Source of the DNA: Symbiodinium sp. CCMP2592
Taxonomy: Eukaryota; Sar; Dinophyceae; Suessiales; Symbiodiniaceae
Assembly: GCA_905221615.1 (NCBI GenBank)
Contig: CAJNDT010006137.1
Location: 219,405 to 283,404, forward strand
Length of the DNA stretch: 64,000 nt
Direction: 5' to 3'
In this document: piece by piece, positions 38,991 through 50,775 of the stretch
Numbering within the stretch: position 1 is the stretch's first letter
Layout: each line of letters starts with the position of its first letter
The notes under the pieces: generated by a model
Seen by the model: only the letters and a program-made list of their open reading frames with translations
Told to the model about the DNA's origin: nothing
Databases searched by the model: none
Program-made: the position numbers and the translations under genes

Positions 38991-40318
38991 TCCTGATCGC
39001 ATCGTGGAAGGGGGTGTGGGCGGCCCAATTCTTGGCGAAGCATTCCTCGCAGCTCTGATGAAAGAACCACTCCAAGGGATTAGGTTTGAGGGTTTAAGGA
39101 ATACACCAAACTTTCGGTTTTGCGCCTCGGGCTTAGGGCTGTGGCTCGGATTAAAGGTCGAGGAATTGGGGCTTGGGTTCAGGTTGAACGATTCTAAAGG
39201 TTTGCGATATCACAACCCAGAAATAGGGTTTCGCGTTTCGGGTTTAGGGTGAAGGATCTGGGACTATGGGATTTAGGGATCCCAACCAAGCACCGCACTT
39301 CGCTCATGCAGCACATCTGGAAATCTTCATAACCCTAAACCCTGTATCTACCGGACATGCGCGCCTGGCTGCAGAAGAACGACGTTTGCCCCAGCCTAGG
39401 TCACTCAGCAACTTGCCATCATCATTCATTGGTTCCAAGTCCAAAATCACACTAGCGTTACGTTCAACAGTGCTGACAGATTGCGAACATGGTTGATTGC
39501 ATGTCAATCCTCTTGGTGGTCGTAGCATGTGCAAGCACGGCATAGCACAGCACTCCAACATACCTAAGTGAAAATCATAGTTTCTAAGGCCTGGGCTCTT
39601 TGCAAGTTGGGCAGCACAGGCGATTCTCGGACTCGCGTCCGCAGCCCTGGAAACAGGGAGCTATGCGTAGAAAGTGTGTTCAGTTGATCTCGGAAGAAGG
39701 CCTGGCCTGGCACGCCATGCCCCGTGTTCGTGTCAAGAAGGCCCTCGACACTCCCCCATTGGAAAGGGGCGCGAATCCATCTTCTGCAACCGGGAGCTAC
39801 GTTTTGATGTGTTTGCTGTTTGGCTTTGCTGCAAGCGAGTTCGGGCAGTGCTTCGTAAGCAAGCATGCCTTCCTGTCGACGTCGTCACTTCATGACTCAT
39901 GATAGTCGCTAACTCATGGACCGCAAGGCACTGAATTTGCACTCGGCAGGCGACACGGCAATGTGAAGCAAAGCTCTCAACCTATGCCACGCCGCGATGC
40001 CGAAACACGACACATGCAAACCACTAACCACGATCACGGAAAGGCACAGTGGGTCCGCAAGCGTCAAACTGAAACAAGATTTCTAACAAACCACTCGGCG
40101 TTTATTGACCCTCGGTTGAACCTGACACAACTGAATGTACCTGCAACGTTATCCCTGCGATCCCGAAAATCATGTTTTGAACCCTCAGAATACGTAATTA
40201 AGTGACGCTCTATCGCGTGCACATGCTTCTATTTTCCTTGCACATTCTAAGTCCGGTGATGGCAGTCAGAGGAATCGCGAAACCTGGGCCACAAGTTTTC
40301 TTTAAGCTGCCGTGAACC
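38991..40318. other. Spacer with competing open frames
   Basis: Plus 39600-39902 (100 codons) and 39674-39895 (73 codons) overlap in different frames, and minus 39564-39866 is open too; none has a motif, so none is called. Few telomere-like units occur between 38.2 and 41.8 kb compared with the rest of the window. Confidence 0.35.
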
Positions 40319-40816
40319 ATGTCAGGATCTGCACACACACACACACAGCTTGCTTCGAAAAACAAGATGTCAAGTCCAATCGGCAATGCAGTTGCAATCC
40401 TGAGTTGTGGGGTGTTGGGAAACACCATTGGGGGGGGAGTTCAAGGTAAAGGCACCAATGTGCCACCAAAATTTGTATGCGTGAAGAACTTGTCCACCAC
40501 TTGTCCCTCCACCTCATGTCTCAAACTCTGTTGCGACGTGTACGATACTCGCAATGCGTATGACGATGCCAACATGGCAAAGTCAGCCTTGTTCAAAACG
40601 GTTGAGAAGGCCCCGTGCTAAAGACATTGGACAAGAGATCACCATAGCCGCAAAGTTATGGAAGCCTCTGTTGACCAAAATCTTACCGTTGAACATTGCG
40701 GTGGAGGCAGAGGAACTAGTGCCCAAGTTTTGGGCATTGTTCGGGGTAACGATCTCAGGTCGGAGGTTGGGGTATGGCTGTTTAGACTATGGAAGAAGTT
40801 GGGGGGGCACACATGA
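40319..40816 (+). pseudogene. Coding-like frame with one internal stop, unrecognised protein
   Basis: ATG 40319 opens 100 codons of ordinary protein sequence (…SSPIGNAVAILSCGVLGNTI…, several Cys including CLKLCC) to TAA 40619-40621. The same frame then continues protein-like for 64 codons (…VLGIVRGNDLRSEVGVWLF…) to TGA 40814-40816. The simplest readings are a gene with one nonsense change or an exon whose splice site was missed. An alternative frame at 40554-40886 (DIGQEITIAAKLWKPLLTKI) is also plausible. No family recognised. Confidence 0.4.
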
Positions 40817-41853
40817 TGCAACTATCGGCGAAGAAGCCTTAAACCCGAAACTCGCAACCTCAAACATCCAGACGGCAAATCTCTGATCCGAACCCCGAAA
40901 CTTGAAACCCTGCGCCTTAAGTTTCGGCATCAAGGTTTGGAACTTAACTTTCCATCTAGTCTGGGGGCACAGGGCCATTCAATCCGCCCAAACTCCCGCA
41001 CCGAAAACTGCAAGCTTCGAGAATTCAAGCTGCAAGGCCAAGCGCATGCCAAACTTAAACGCTTTGAGCTGTAAAATAAACACAAAACATGCCGACGTGC
41101 AGTGCAAGCGGTCTACGGATCGCCCACAAAGTTAAAGTTACAATGCACTGGTCTTGAAACCTACATACCGAACTACGACGAACAATGCTTCATGGAACGG
41201 TCAATGTAACGCCAACCACTACAAGAAAAGAACGAAGTCTGTATTGTCATGTCTCGCAAACAGAAATAGCCAAAAATGCCTGCACAATTTCTTGTGGCTC
41301 TCATGCACAAGCCAGCCAGCTTTCGAAACCCCGACATATAGCACCCGAAGGCACTCGCACTGAAGCCAATGGTTTATATAACGGTTTCCAAGCACTCTGG
41401 CCTTGCTGAAAACCATGGCTTGTTGCAAGACATTGGCCGGGGACCCCAAGATTACAAAGTTCGTCCCACTGCTGCCTGAAAGCTGCTAAGCTTGAGCGCT
41501 GCAGCTGCTGGGACTGGCAAAATCAGGAACACGAAGCTTCGCCAGATGTGCGATGCATCTGATGAGTCGCACCTCGCGCACACCAAACTTGTAGTATAGA
41601 CACTGGCACCGTTCAATCATGACAACTTGCTGCAACGCAAGCCTTTTCCAAACAGCACGTGCTTGCGTGTGCTGGTCCACTTTCCCGGAGAAGCCACGAC
41701 CTTGTAGGACGACCTGGCAAGTAGTCTGACGGTCTCGTTTCCAACTGCATCGGTCTTGATTCAGAAACTGTTTCAGAAACCTGTTGGTTCCTGCACGAAA
41801 TCCTAGCATGAATTGCGAACCATGGCCAGGTTTATTTTTGCCGCTTAAAGGAT
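40817..41853. other. Spacer, few repeats, no gene recognised
   Basis: Open frames up to 107 codons (minus 41486-41809) overlap on both strands and lack motifs. The low density of telomere-like repeats is notable. Confidence 0.35.
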
Positions 41854-42022
41854 CCCTTCACCCAAAACTGATCTGCGACCGGCTTTGCACAGACCCTGTA
41901 GGCCTCGAGGCCCGAGCACCAGGCTCTCAGCCCGAACTTTTCAATTCTGAACCCCAAGCTCTAACAAAACTACACCATAGGGGTTCTACTAAACCTAAAA
42001 CCCTAAACCCTTGATCTGTAAG
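41854..42022. repeat. Segmental duplication alpha, copy 1
   Basis: From CCCTTCACCCAAAACTGATC to CCTTGATCTGTAAG it matches 47841-48099 at about 90 percent by eye. Copy 1 lacks the TTTAGGG array present in copy 2. Confidence 0.85.
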
Positions 42023-42994
42023 CGTGGAATCATAAAGTTCTAAAACCCTTGAACACAAATGCGGGGTCGGGCTTCAAGCTGCTTAGGGTTTACGGAGGGA
42101 TTGTTTGAGGGCCGTTTTGGTGTCCTCTACAGCATGTCCACTACAGCACCCCAACCCCTTTGTGTAGGCACTGGCGGCAGCTGTCAGTCCCCCCGTTTAC
42201 GAGGGATTAGGGTTTAAGGTTTAGCCATACCGAAACGATTGCTTTTTCGAAAGTTTTCAAAAGATGCCCACCATGCTGCAGTCCGTGAAACACCGATCGG
42301 GTCTTGAAGCCATCGGGTCTTGGAGCCACACCGTGAACGATACTGCTGCATGTTCCCATCTACGGTACTGAGTATTGCGCGGGCGCTCCCTGGATATTGG
42401 CCCTTCGGTTACCGAATTGCTTCAAGCTCTATTGACTTGTGCTGGTGGCTGTTCGGAAATCTTAGTTCCCCACTCAATCGTAGTTACCAGCCTCGAGCTC
42501 CGAGGCTTTTTGCTCGGCCAGCGCCTCGGCGAATGACTTACGCACAGTCTTGGCAATTACTAAGCTGTTCGATCGGTTGTCCAAAGAGCAATTACGAGTC
42601 ACAAAGTGCCACGAACAAGTGAAGTGATGACAGCTGGAGCAAATAAGATTTAGAATCCTGCATACGGCTGAAGAAGATAATGCCGAAACATGTAGATTGC
42701 CACTGACATGAACAGCCGAATGACAGCACAAATTACAACAAACCAACGAACCATTCATCAGCCCTTCCACGTTGGGCCTGCTGCCATGCAAACCTGAACG
42801 GTCGCATGGAAGGAGTACAAATGCACGAAAACAAATACCTCGAAATGAAGGCACAGGAGAGTCTCAGGAGAGACAGACCGACCGACCGACCGGCTAGCGG
42901 ATTCAAGACGGACCGACCTGTGGACGGACAGACAAATACGCAAACAAAAAAACTGAAAGACAAACAACAGAACAGCCCTTCGCACAAGCCCTGA
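42023..42994. other. Spacer between two duplicated segments
   Basis: GACCGACCGACCGACC-type short repeat at 42877-42892 and an A-rich tract near 42945-42960. Overlapping frames (minus 42474-42854, 42733-43107) have no recognised family. Confidence 0.35.
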
Positions 42995-43800
42995 CCCGAG
43001 CTCACGGCCACCACCCACTGTGGAATGGTGTCACGGTATAGCACCCTCAGACTGTGCCAATGAAAGTCTTTGAACAGAAAAGCCCGAATCGGTCTCTCAT
43101 CTGGCACATGTCAAAGCTGGGCTTTGGGCGTTGTGTATTGAGCCATCCATTCGTACGCCGCCTCTGGATCAGTCTTTCAGGATTGGTCGGCACACTGCTG
43201 CGGACACACCCGCGTAAGAAGCACTCGGAAAGACCTCGGCTTCGTCCTCTTCGGTCGGCATTTCGTCGAGGTTCCAGTCCTCTGGACAATCTATGTGCAG
43301 AGCGCGGACAGCAAAGCGTGTGTGTGTTTCGTTATTTGCCTGACTTACCTCCCTACTCTAATGTGGCAGATCCAGTTCAAACGCAGCTTGTGCCATGGGC
43401 CATGGGTGCCGATTTGGGTGCAGCAATGCTGAAGAGTTGCTGGGCCTCGAGAAACCTCCAGGGCACAACAGGCTATAAGCTTCAAAGGTTGCTGAGGTTT
43501 GAAGCCTCACTCGAGGGCTTCAGGGCCTTGCGCGCCAGTGCGTTTCAGAGTGCGCCGTATCTTTCCACGAACATCCGGAAGCTTCGCAGGGCATCCAGAA
43601 GCTGGAGTCGGGTGAAGGGTTCCATGTGCATAACCTGATGCCTCCAAGCTTCCCAAATGCTTCCGAAACATGTGCAAAGTGCCAAAGTTCAAGACTCTGC
43701 CACCACATAGACCATAACATCCGAACTTCCAAGCACTTCGCCTACACGGTCTGTGACAAGCCTTGCACAGACCCGGCATCCCAGCCCCTAAGACCCGAAC
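42995..43800. repeat. Segmental duplication beta, copy 1 (about 800 bp)
   Basis: Collinear with 46296-47152: both start CCGAGCTCACGGCCACC and share long blocks, including a CGCCTACACGGTCTGTGACA block near the end. The 194-codon plus frame in copy 1 (43054-43638) is broken by small indels in copy 2, so it is more likely a chance frame or relic than a conserved gene. Confidence 0.85.
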
Positions 43801-45060
43801 AGCCGCAAAACCAAACCATATACCCTACACACTCTGCGCCCCTTGAACCCCAGCCGTCGAAGGCGAACCGCCAAACCGCACGCCCTGTTTGACAATCTCA
43901 GCTCTCAATGCTAAGCCCAAGAATTTACACATCTTATTTTAAATCCCAAGCCCTCCAGTACACGTCCTTGCCACCAGGAAACCCCCAACAGATGAAATCC
44001 TAATCTTCAGACAGTGCACCCGCCCAAAAGCCTTAACAGACCCTTGTCCTGGAACGCACGGAAATTGCCCGTCTGCAGGCAACCAAATTCCTGGAGCGCA
44101 GCAGCTGTAGCCGTAGTTATGGAGCAGGCTTGGGGCTCGAGCTTTTTAAGAGGATGCATAGGGCGTAGGCGAGGGCCTGGGGTTGAAGCGTGGGGTGTAT
44201 GTCCGGGTCAGTTGGCAATGTAGCGGTCGAACAGTTGCCGATAGCATTCCTTGGGGTCCCTAGATATCTACCCCAATCACAAGGACCCCTGATTTGAGGA
44301 GTTCGAGTTTAAAGCCTGGGTTCGGGCTTGAGGGCCGGGGGCGCAGGCCCGTTTCTGTTCCGGTCTTCAAACCCGATGCCCTGAATGTGAGAGCCCGAAA
44401 GCTGCGGGAAAACCGACGCAAAACCAACACAACCCTTTACACAACTGTGTAATCGTTATTACAATGTAAAACCCTCCAAGACCCTTCTAGCACATAAGAA
44501 GCCCCTGAAGCCAAAACTTTCTGTAGAATAGAAGCCTTGAAACAAACCTTAAAGTAAACGCGAAGGACGCGAAGGACACGAAGCCCATTTGGCCAGCAAG
44601 AGTCCTCAAGTGCTAGCGCCGCCCGGCTTTGACCCCAAAATCAACAAATGTTGTAGCATACAAAGAGCACCTGAAGCGTTCGGAAAAGCTACCTAGATTA
44701 AACAACTTAATTAACGATGTTTCCTGAAATGGGTAGGTATGTGAGGGGTATTGTAGGGCTTACAAAACAAAGGCTTTAAGTCTAAAACTGCATGCGCTTG
44801 TAAGCCGCATGCAATTCGGAGCCCTCAACCCTCAACCCACCAAGAGGCCAGCCTCAAATTGTGAGCCACCGAAGAACTCTGGAAGGCCTGCAGTTTGTTC
44901 TATGAGGTGGTTCAATTTACGAGGCGGCTACAAACCCCAAAACCCGGTCGGCTCTACCTGTAGCCCCAAAACCTACAAACTTGGAGCCCTTAAAACTGTA
45001 GGGTGTTGGATCCACAGGTAAGGGTTGCAGGGTTAGGCCTTCGGGGCTGAGGATTCCATA
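43801..45060. other. Spacer, no gene recognised
   Basis: Degenerate sequence with single telomere-like units. Two short blocks, GAAGGACGCGAAGGACACGA at 44569-44590 and ATTACAATGTAA at 44457-44469, are small direct and inverted repeats. No coding support. Confidence 0.35.
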
Positions 45061-45062
45061 GA

Positions 45063-45340
45063 AACCCAATTAATCAATACATATACATATATATATATAT
45101 ATACATACATACATACATACATACATATGTACATGTACAAGGACTGTACATACCTTTTCATAAGCACTTCCGATTGTCTCTTCTGGTGCCCTGCGGACAT
45201 AGACGGGGGCATGGTATAAGCACGAATGCCGAGAAGAGAAGGGGGGAGAGACAAGCAGACTGACAGACAGACAGACAGACAGACCACCGGACGGAGAGAT
45301 CAAAAGCCAAGAGCACAGGTACACACACACACACTTTCAC
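45063..45340. repeat. Microsatellite cluster: TA, TACA, GACA and CA repeats
   Basis: ATAT/ATAC run at 45078-45126, GACA units at 45258-45283 and CA at 45320-45334, within 280 bp. The leucine/serine/valine-rich frames across it come from the repeats. Confidence 0.9.
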
Positions 45341-45561
45341 AAGCAAACCAAAAAGGACGCGACAAGCACTCATCGAGGCTAGCACAGTATCGCAAAGCCG
45401 GGACCCGAAACCCCGCGAAAAGCCTTGTGCATATGGCCTTCAAAACCCAATCCCAATAGTCAACTCAACTCGTGTGAGCTTTAGCACCCCAAAACTCATG
45501 CACAAGCATTATTGCTTGCCGGGAGTATTGGCTCAAGCACCGAAATGAACCTAGCACTTCA

Positions 45562-45848
45562 GCACTCGTGTGGAGTGATACCTGTGTGGCAGGAGTCCGT
45601 TTTGCTTTGCACTCGGGTGGAGCAGTGCTCATGTAAAACAAAGCAAAACCATTTTTCGTCGGCACTCAGGCGGAGCGATACCTATGTGACTGGAGACCGT
45701 TTTCTTTTGCACTGGGGTGGGTGATACCTGCGCAACAGGAGTTCGTGTTCTTCAACACTCTGGTGGGGTGATACCTGTGTAGCAGGAGTTTGCTTTGTTC
45801 AGCATTCGTGTGAAGTGCTACCTGTGATGCAGGAGTTTTTTCTGACTT
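45562..45848 (+). repeat. 47-bp minisatellite, six diverged copies
   Basis: Units start near 45562, 45609, 45662, 45709, 45755 and 45802 (spacings 47, 53, 47, 46, 47). Consensus: GCACTCGTGTGGAGTGATAC then CTGTGTGGCAGGAGTTCGTT and TTGCTTT. There are no inverted repeats inside the unit and no telomere-like sequence. Confidence 0.85.
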
Positions 45849-46295
45849 TTAGTTTGCTCAAACAGAACCGAATCGCGAGGGGTGGAGCCTTTCAAAGATG
45901 GGCGGGCGCAACCGTGCTACGGATTTGCAGCTATCTGCAGTGTGCCTTCCCACAGCAGTCAAGAGAGCAAAAACAACAGATCAAATGCGTAAAGCAACGC
46001 AAGCTACACAAGTCATGACAATCTATAGAAACTTGTAGAAAGCTGCAGGTTTTAGGAAATGGTTAGCATGAATGCTTTAGCAGGTCAGAGCTTAAGATAT
46101 TAACGTCTATTCTCGTCTCTGTTTTGTAAACACTTCTGTTAACCCTCCCCACACGGCCGAAGACTTAGTACAGAGATACAAAAGCCAGTCGGCGGGTTCT
46201 AGGTGGTTAGAAGTAAGCAACCTCTACACTGGGACTTAGCATCAGCTATACGCACCATCTTCGCGAACAGTTCACTGGTCGCAAGCACAGCGTAA
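45849..46295. other. Spacer, no gene recognised
   Basis: Repeat-free sequence between the minisatellite and duplication beta copy 2; a 67-codon plus frame (45815-46018) starts in the minisatellite and is not called. Confidence 0.35.
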
Positions 46296-47152
46296 CCGAG
46301 CTCACGGCCACCAGCCACTCAGGAATCGTGTCACTGTGGAGCACCCTCAGACCGTGCCAATGAACGTCTTTGAACAGAAAAGCCCGAATCGGTCTCCCAC
46401 CTATCCCGTGTCAAAGCTGGGCTTTGGGCGTGCTGTACTCGTCCATCCAGTCGAAGGTGGCCTCTGGATCATGCACCGCAGTCTTTGAGGATTGGTCGGC
46501 ACGCTACTCAATGGACACATGCGCTCAAGAAGCACTCGGAAAGACCTGGGGCTCATCTTCCTCCCAGGGCATCTCTTCCGCCTTCGAAGTCTCTGAATAA
46601 TATGCGTGCAGAGCGCGGACAGCAGAGCTTGTGTGTTTCGTTATTTGCCTGACTTACCTCCCTACTCTAATGCGGCAGATCCAGTTCAAACGCAGCTTAT
46701 GCCATGGGTGCCGGTTTGGGTGCAGCAATGCTGGAGAGTTGTTGGGCCTCGAGAAACTTCCACGGTAATTACAATAGGCTATGAGCTTCCAAGGTGGCTG
46801 AGGTTTGAAGCCTCACTCGAGGGCTTCAGGGCCTTGTGCGCCAGTGCGTTTCGGAGTGCACCGTAATTTTTCCTGGAACATCCGGCAGCGCGTAAAGTGC
46901 TAGGCCTGGGGCCTGGGGCTTCCAGGGGCAGCAGATGGAGTCGGGTGGAGGGGTCCACTTGCCCCAACTCAATCCGCAACGCCTGATGATGCCTGATGCG
47001 TCCAAGCTACCCAAAATCTTTCCGAAAGACCTGCAAGGCTCAAGACTTCGCCACCAAATAGAGCATAACATCCGAACTCCCAAGCACTTCGCCTACACGG
47101 TCTGTGACAAGCCTTGCACAGACCCAACACGCCAGCCCCTGAGGCCCGAGAT
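46296..47152. repeat. Segmental duplication beta, copy 2
   Basis: Diverged copy of 42995-43800 in the same orientation, about 3.3 kb away, with several short insertions that make it about 50 bp longer. Confidence 0.85.
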
Positions 47153-47840
47153 CATCAAGCGTTTTAGCCCTGTAGGTGACGTAAAAAAACTTCCACCTGC
47201 TTGAATTCAATGCACCATATTTGATGCTTCCGAATCCCAAAATCCTGCAATGCTTCCAAACTCCCAACAATCAGGAATCATTAGGGGCCAGGTGTAGGAA
47301 TTTAGGTTCAGGGTTGGGCTGCATTCTGTATTTTCCGGACATTCCCCTCAGCTTGTGGGACCTTGACGATCCCAAACCGCACTACAACCCAACCCTCATG
47401 TTTAAAACAGCGTAACTTCGAAGCCTCGACACTTCGAAAGCCATATGCGCGAAGCGTGTAAACCCCAACACCCCAAAGTCGAATCCTGAAGCATGTTTGG
47501 GAGCAACAAACCCGAGATTGCATTTTTCACGATGCTACATGCACAGGCTTCTGGGTTTTGGAAGTTAAGGTTTAGGAAAGGAGGACTTACCGAACGAGCT
47601 CCCCGATTCCGTGAATATCCCGCCTCCTGCTCGGCTCGTAGGTCTTTGAGGTTCTGGCATGAGTGTGCGCGGTTTAAGGATCTGCTACCGAATAGATTTC
47701 AAACAGGCCATGACACCCTAAATCCTAACAGCCTAAACCCTAACACCCTAAACCCTAACACCCTACACCCTAACACCCTATATAAATCCTAAACCCTAAA
47801 CCCTAAACCCTATAAAAATCCGAAACCCTAAACCCTAAAT
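47153..47840. other. Spacer ending in a CCCTAA-rich array
   Basis: 47717-47835 carries CCCTAACA/CCCTAAA units, including an unusual run of CACCCTAA(A)CCCTAA spacing. No gene. Confidence 0.45.
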
Positions 47841-48099
47841 CCCTTCATCCAAAACCGATCTGCGACCGGCTTTGCACAGACCCTCTAGGCCTCGAGGACG
47901 GAGCACCAGGCTCTCAGCCCGAACTCTTCAATTCGGAACCCCAAGCTCTAAGAAAATTACACCACAGGGCTTTGGGGTTTAGGGTTTAAGGGTTTAGGGG
48001 TTTAGGGGTTTAGGGCTTTAGGGCTTTAGGGGTTTAGGGGTTTAGGGGTTTAGGGTTTAGGACTGCTAAACCTAAAACCCTAAACCCTTGATCTGTAAG
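47841..48099. repeat. Segmental duplication alpha, copy 2, with inserted telomere-like array
   Basis: Same as 41854-42022 but carrying about 95 bp of TTTAGGG/TTTAGGGG units (about 47969-48064) between ACACCACAGG and CTAAACCTAAAACCC, where copy 1 has only a few bases. Confidence 0.85.
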
Positions 48100-48756
48100 C
48101 CTGACGCTCGACCACGAACCCCCATAGGGTTGAAGGCTTAGGTCTTAGGATCCAGGCTTCAGGATTTTGGCTCTGGGGGTGAAGGTTTGGCTTTTCGGGT
48201 TTGCTTTCCGTAGACACGTCCCAGACCCCACCCCGCGCCCCCCCACCCCCTCAACACCAATTGAAGCCTGCAGCGGCGTGAAAATTTGAACCTGGATTCT
48301 GCTAACCGGAGATTGGGAATAACTGTGTCTAGTTGGTGACCGGGTTTGGCTACGTTGCGGGGGCTCGGCAGATATTTCGTAGGTTTCTGATACGTTGGGC
48401 AAGCTCTGACAGGCTACAGTTCATAAAATGACAAAGATCAACTAGAAGTGCCTTGCAGGCGAGAGGGTAGCACTTCGCCATCGTCATGCGAAAACCGTTT
48501 GAACGTAAACTTCTGGCATGAAGTCGTTGAAAAAGAGCCCTTTGCCACACCCTCAACCAGGCACCCTCATCGGCTAGGACTCTCTGAGCCCCCGGGGATA
48601 AAGGTTTGGGGTTGGAGGGTTTCGGGTGGGTAAGACTGCAACTATATGAAGCAACCTCTCACCGTTTGTACCCGTCATTATGCCCCCAAACGAGAAACCC
48701 CGAAGGAGCATTTCGAAGAAACACCCTTATGAACTCGGCGAACCTAAAAACCCTAC
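48100..48756. other. Spacer, no gene recognised
   Basis: Mixed sequence; a C-rich run (CACCCCGCGCCCCCCCACCC) at 48228-48247. Short frames on both strands without motifs. Confidence 0.35.
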
Positions 48757-48859
48757 TATAGAGGCCTAAATAACTACCAATACTAGTTTGGGGTATCCTG
48801 ATAATGCTTATAATATAATGGGCCCCAAAACCCTAATCTAATTATTCAGGCCCCTATAT
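48757..48859. mobile_element. MITE, family D (103 bp)
   Basis: TATAGAGGCCTAAATAA at the left faces TTATTCAGGCCCCTATA at the right. The core TAATGGGCCCCAAAACCCTA matches other D copies in reverse orientation. Confidence 0.8.
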
Positions 48860-49884
48860 TGAACCCCAAAGCGAACATCACGGCCACGCCAAGGCCGCCA
48901 CTCGTGGAACCTTCGCCTTGCCGAGTTTCTAGGATCTTCTCGGGTTTTCGGGTTTGGGTGGATTTTGATGCTTTAGGGCTTAGGCTTTTTGCAGATTTTT
49001 CTGCTTTAAGGCTTTAGGGGTTTAGGCCTTTTGGTGAGATTAGCCTATGGAGTTTTAGGGGTTTTGAGGTGATTTGGGGCGTTAGGGTGTAGGGTTTCTG
49101 GGATTTAGGTTTCAGGGCTTTGGGAATTTAGGGTGTTAGGAATGTAGGGTTTTAGAGCTTTAGGGCCTTAGGGTTCAGGCTTTGGGGTTTTGGTGATTTC
49201 ACGGTTTGGGGTTTGGGGTTTAGTTTCGGGGTTTTGAGTTTGGCAGTTGAGGATTTAGGTAGAGCGGCAGTGGAAGGACACTTGGGTAGGCTGGGTTTGG
49301 GGCATACGGTTTTGGATGACAAGCCGCGAACCCACATGCAGACACATGTCCTGCCTTATGTTTTCAAAAATGCCGCTTCTCCAGAACTTTACGCAACCGG
49401 AGTTATGGTTCACTAATGTCTAACATCTGCGTATCTATGAGTTGTCCATGAGTTAGATTGTCACCATGCAGGAACCCTTATTGCCTACAGCAGCTCTTAA
49501 ACTGAGGCTTCAGCATTAGGGGTCAGCGTCACGGGTTACGCCCACTTGGTTTTCTACATGCATCTCTCAACACGTGCGAGCATATCGGGTATGCGATGCC
49601 AAGCTCCTGCCTTGTGGCAGACCACGGGGTCGAAAAGTCTGCCGCAAAGCACGGGCGCTTATGAACAGTCTACTTCAACTCTGGCGGAATCAATTACACA
49701 ATGCTGATGCATTTCTGACGTCTTCATGGGCTTGCAAGGGCACCTTGGTCTGGGATCGGCAGAGTCCAGGTGCGCTGGAAAGCTGACTTTATGTATCAGA
49801 AGCATCAGTACTTCGTGTCGTCTTACAGAGCAGCCGGCTCCAACCTCGCTCTCGCCCTCGCTCTCGCCATTAGCCCCTAGACTA
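48860..49884. other. Spacer with degenerate TTTAGGG-like sequence
   Basis: 48930-49250 is heavily substituted TTTAGGG-type sequence. The following 600 bp is repeat-poor, with short frames only. Confidence 0.4.
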
Positions 49885-49946
49885 GCCGCAGCAGCATCAG
49901 CAGTAGCAGTAATAGTAGCAGGAGCAGTAGCAGTAGCAGCAGCGGT

Positions 49947-49990
<44 letters not shown>

Positions 49991-50345
49991 TAGAACTTGG
50001 TGGTGGTGGTGCTGGTGGTGCTGGTGGTGCTGGTGGTGCTGGTGGTGCTGGTGGTGCTGGTGGTGCTGGTGGTGCTGGTGGTGCTGGTGGTGGTGGTGGT
50101 GGTGGTGGTGGTGGTGGTGGTGGTGGTGGTGGTGGTGGTGGTGGTGGTGGTGGTGGTGGTGGTGGTGGCGGCGGGGCGGTCGCGGAGTCGCGGAGCGGTA
50201 GCGGTCAAAGGATTAGTGGTGGGGGGTGCGAAGGTCGCGGTAGGGGCAGGCGCAGCGGTAGTGGCAGTGGTGTAGTGGTGGTAGTTTTAGTCGTAGTGAT
50301 AGTAGAAGTCGTCGTTGTAGTCGTAGTAGTAGCATTCTAGACCTC
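49885..50345. repeat. Triplet-repeat tract: AGC, GGAGCA, GGTGCT and GGT blocks
   Basis: Ordered blocks: AGCAGT (49887-49940), GGAGCA hexamers (about 49948-49990), TGGTGGTGC nonamers (about 50000-50090), a pure GGT run (about 50083-50167), then GTAGTC-type triplets to 50335. Poly-Gly, poly-Val and poly-Thr frames are artefacts. Confidence 0.92.
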
Positions 50346-50469
50346 TGTACAACGAAGGATAATTGAGTGGTACTTTAAGCAGGATTAAATCAAAGTTTCG
50401 AGGACGGTCGGTTTACGTACAAGCGGGATGATTACGACGGCCTTCTGATGTGGTAGTCGGCAGGACCCG

Positions 50470-50775
50470 GTGTTGTCTTCTTGGGACCTGCCAAGCGGAA
50501 CGGGAGTCACTCTTGGCTCCATAGCATATATGTTGGCGGCTCATGAGTGCTTCTGGATGCGTGGGCATGTTGGGCACCGGTCCAGATTTGCAGGACAGGC
50601 TTCAGCAGCTCTACCACGCCCAGAGCCCCCGGAACGAATCATCCAACCAGACATCCTCAATGCCATGCTGGCCTCCGAAGCGAGGCACAGAACTGCCGAA
50701 GCCGAGGAGCTGGCAAAGAATCGGGATCCACATGAATCAACTGTCTTAGAATGGCTTTTTGGGCTTTGCAATTAG
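50470..50775 (+). CDS. Hypothetical protein (about 80-101 aa)
   Basis: Open from 50470 (TTG or GTG-type edge) with the first ATG at 50530, ending at TAG 50773-50775. The second half reads as a helical soluble protein (IIQPDILNAMLASEARHRTA then EAEELAKNRDP). No motif or family recognised; possibly a terminal exon, as the upstream neighbour is a triplet repeat. Confidence 0.45.
   Translation: MLSSWDLPSGTGVTLGSIAYMLAAHECFWMRGHVGHRSRFAGQASAALPRPEPPERIIQPDILNAMLASEARHRTAEAEELAKNRDPHESTVLEWLFGLCN

Noticed and set aside
43054-43638. 194-codon plus-strand frame
   Set aside because: It lies wholly in duplication beta; the second copy (46296-47152) breaks the frame with indels and substitutions that show no coding bias, so there is no sign of selection for a protein.
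45529-45538. TTGGCTCAAG, the last 10 bases of the dinoflagellate spliced leader
   Set aside because: Only 10 of about 22 bases match and the preceding bases differ; one such hit in 64 kb on two strands is not unlikely by chance, and no retroposed gene follows.
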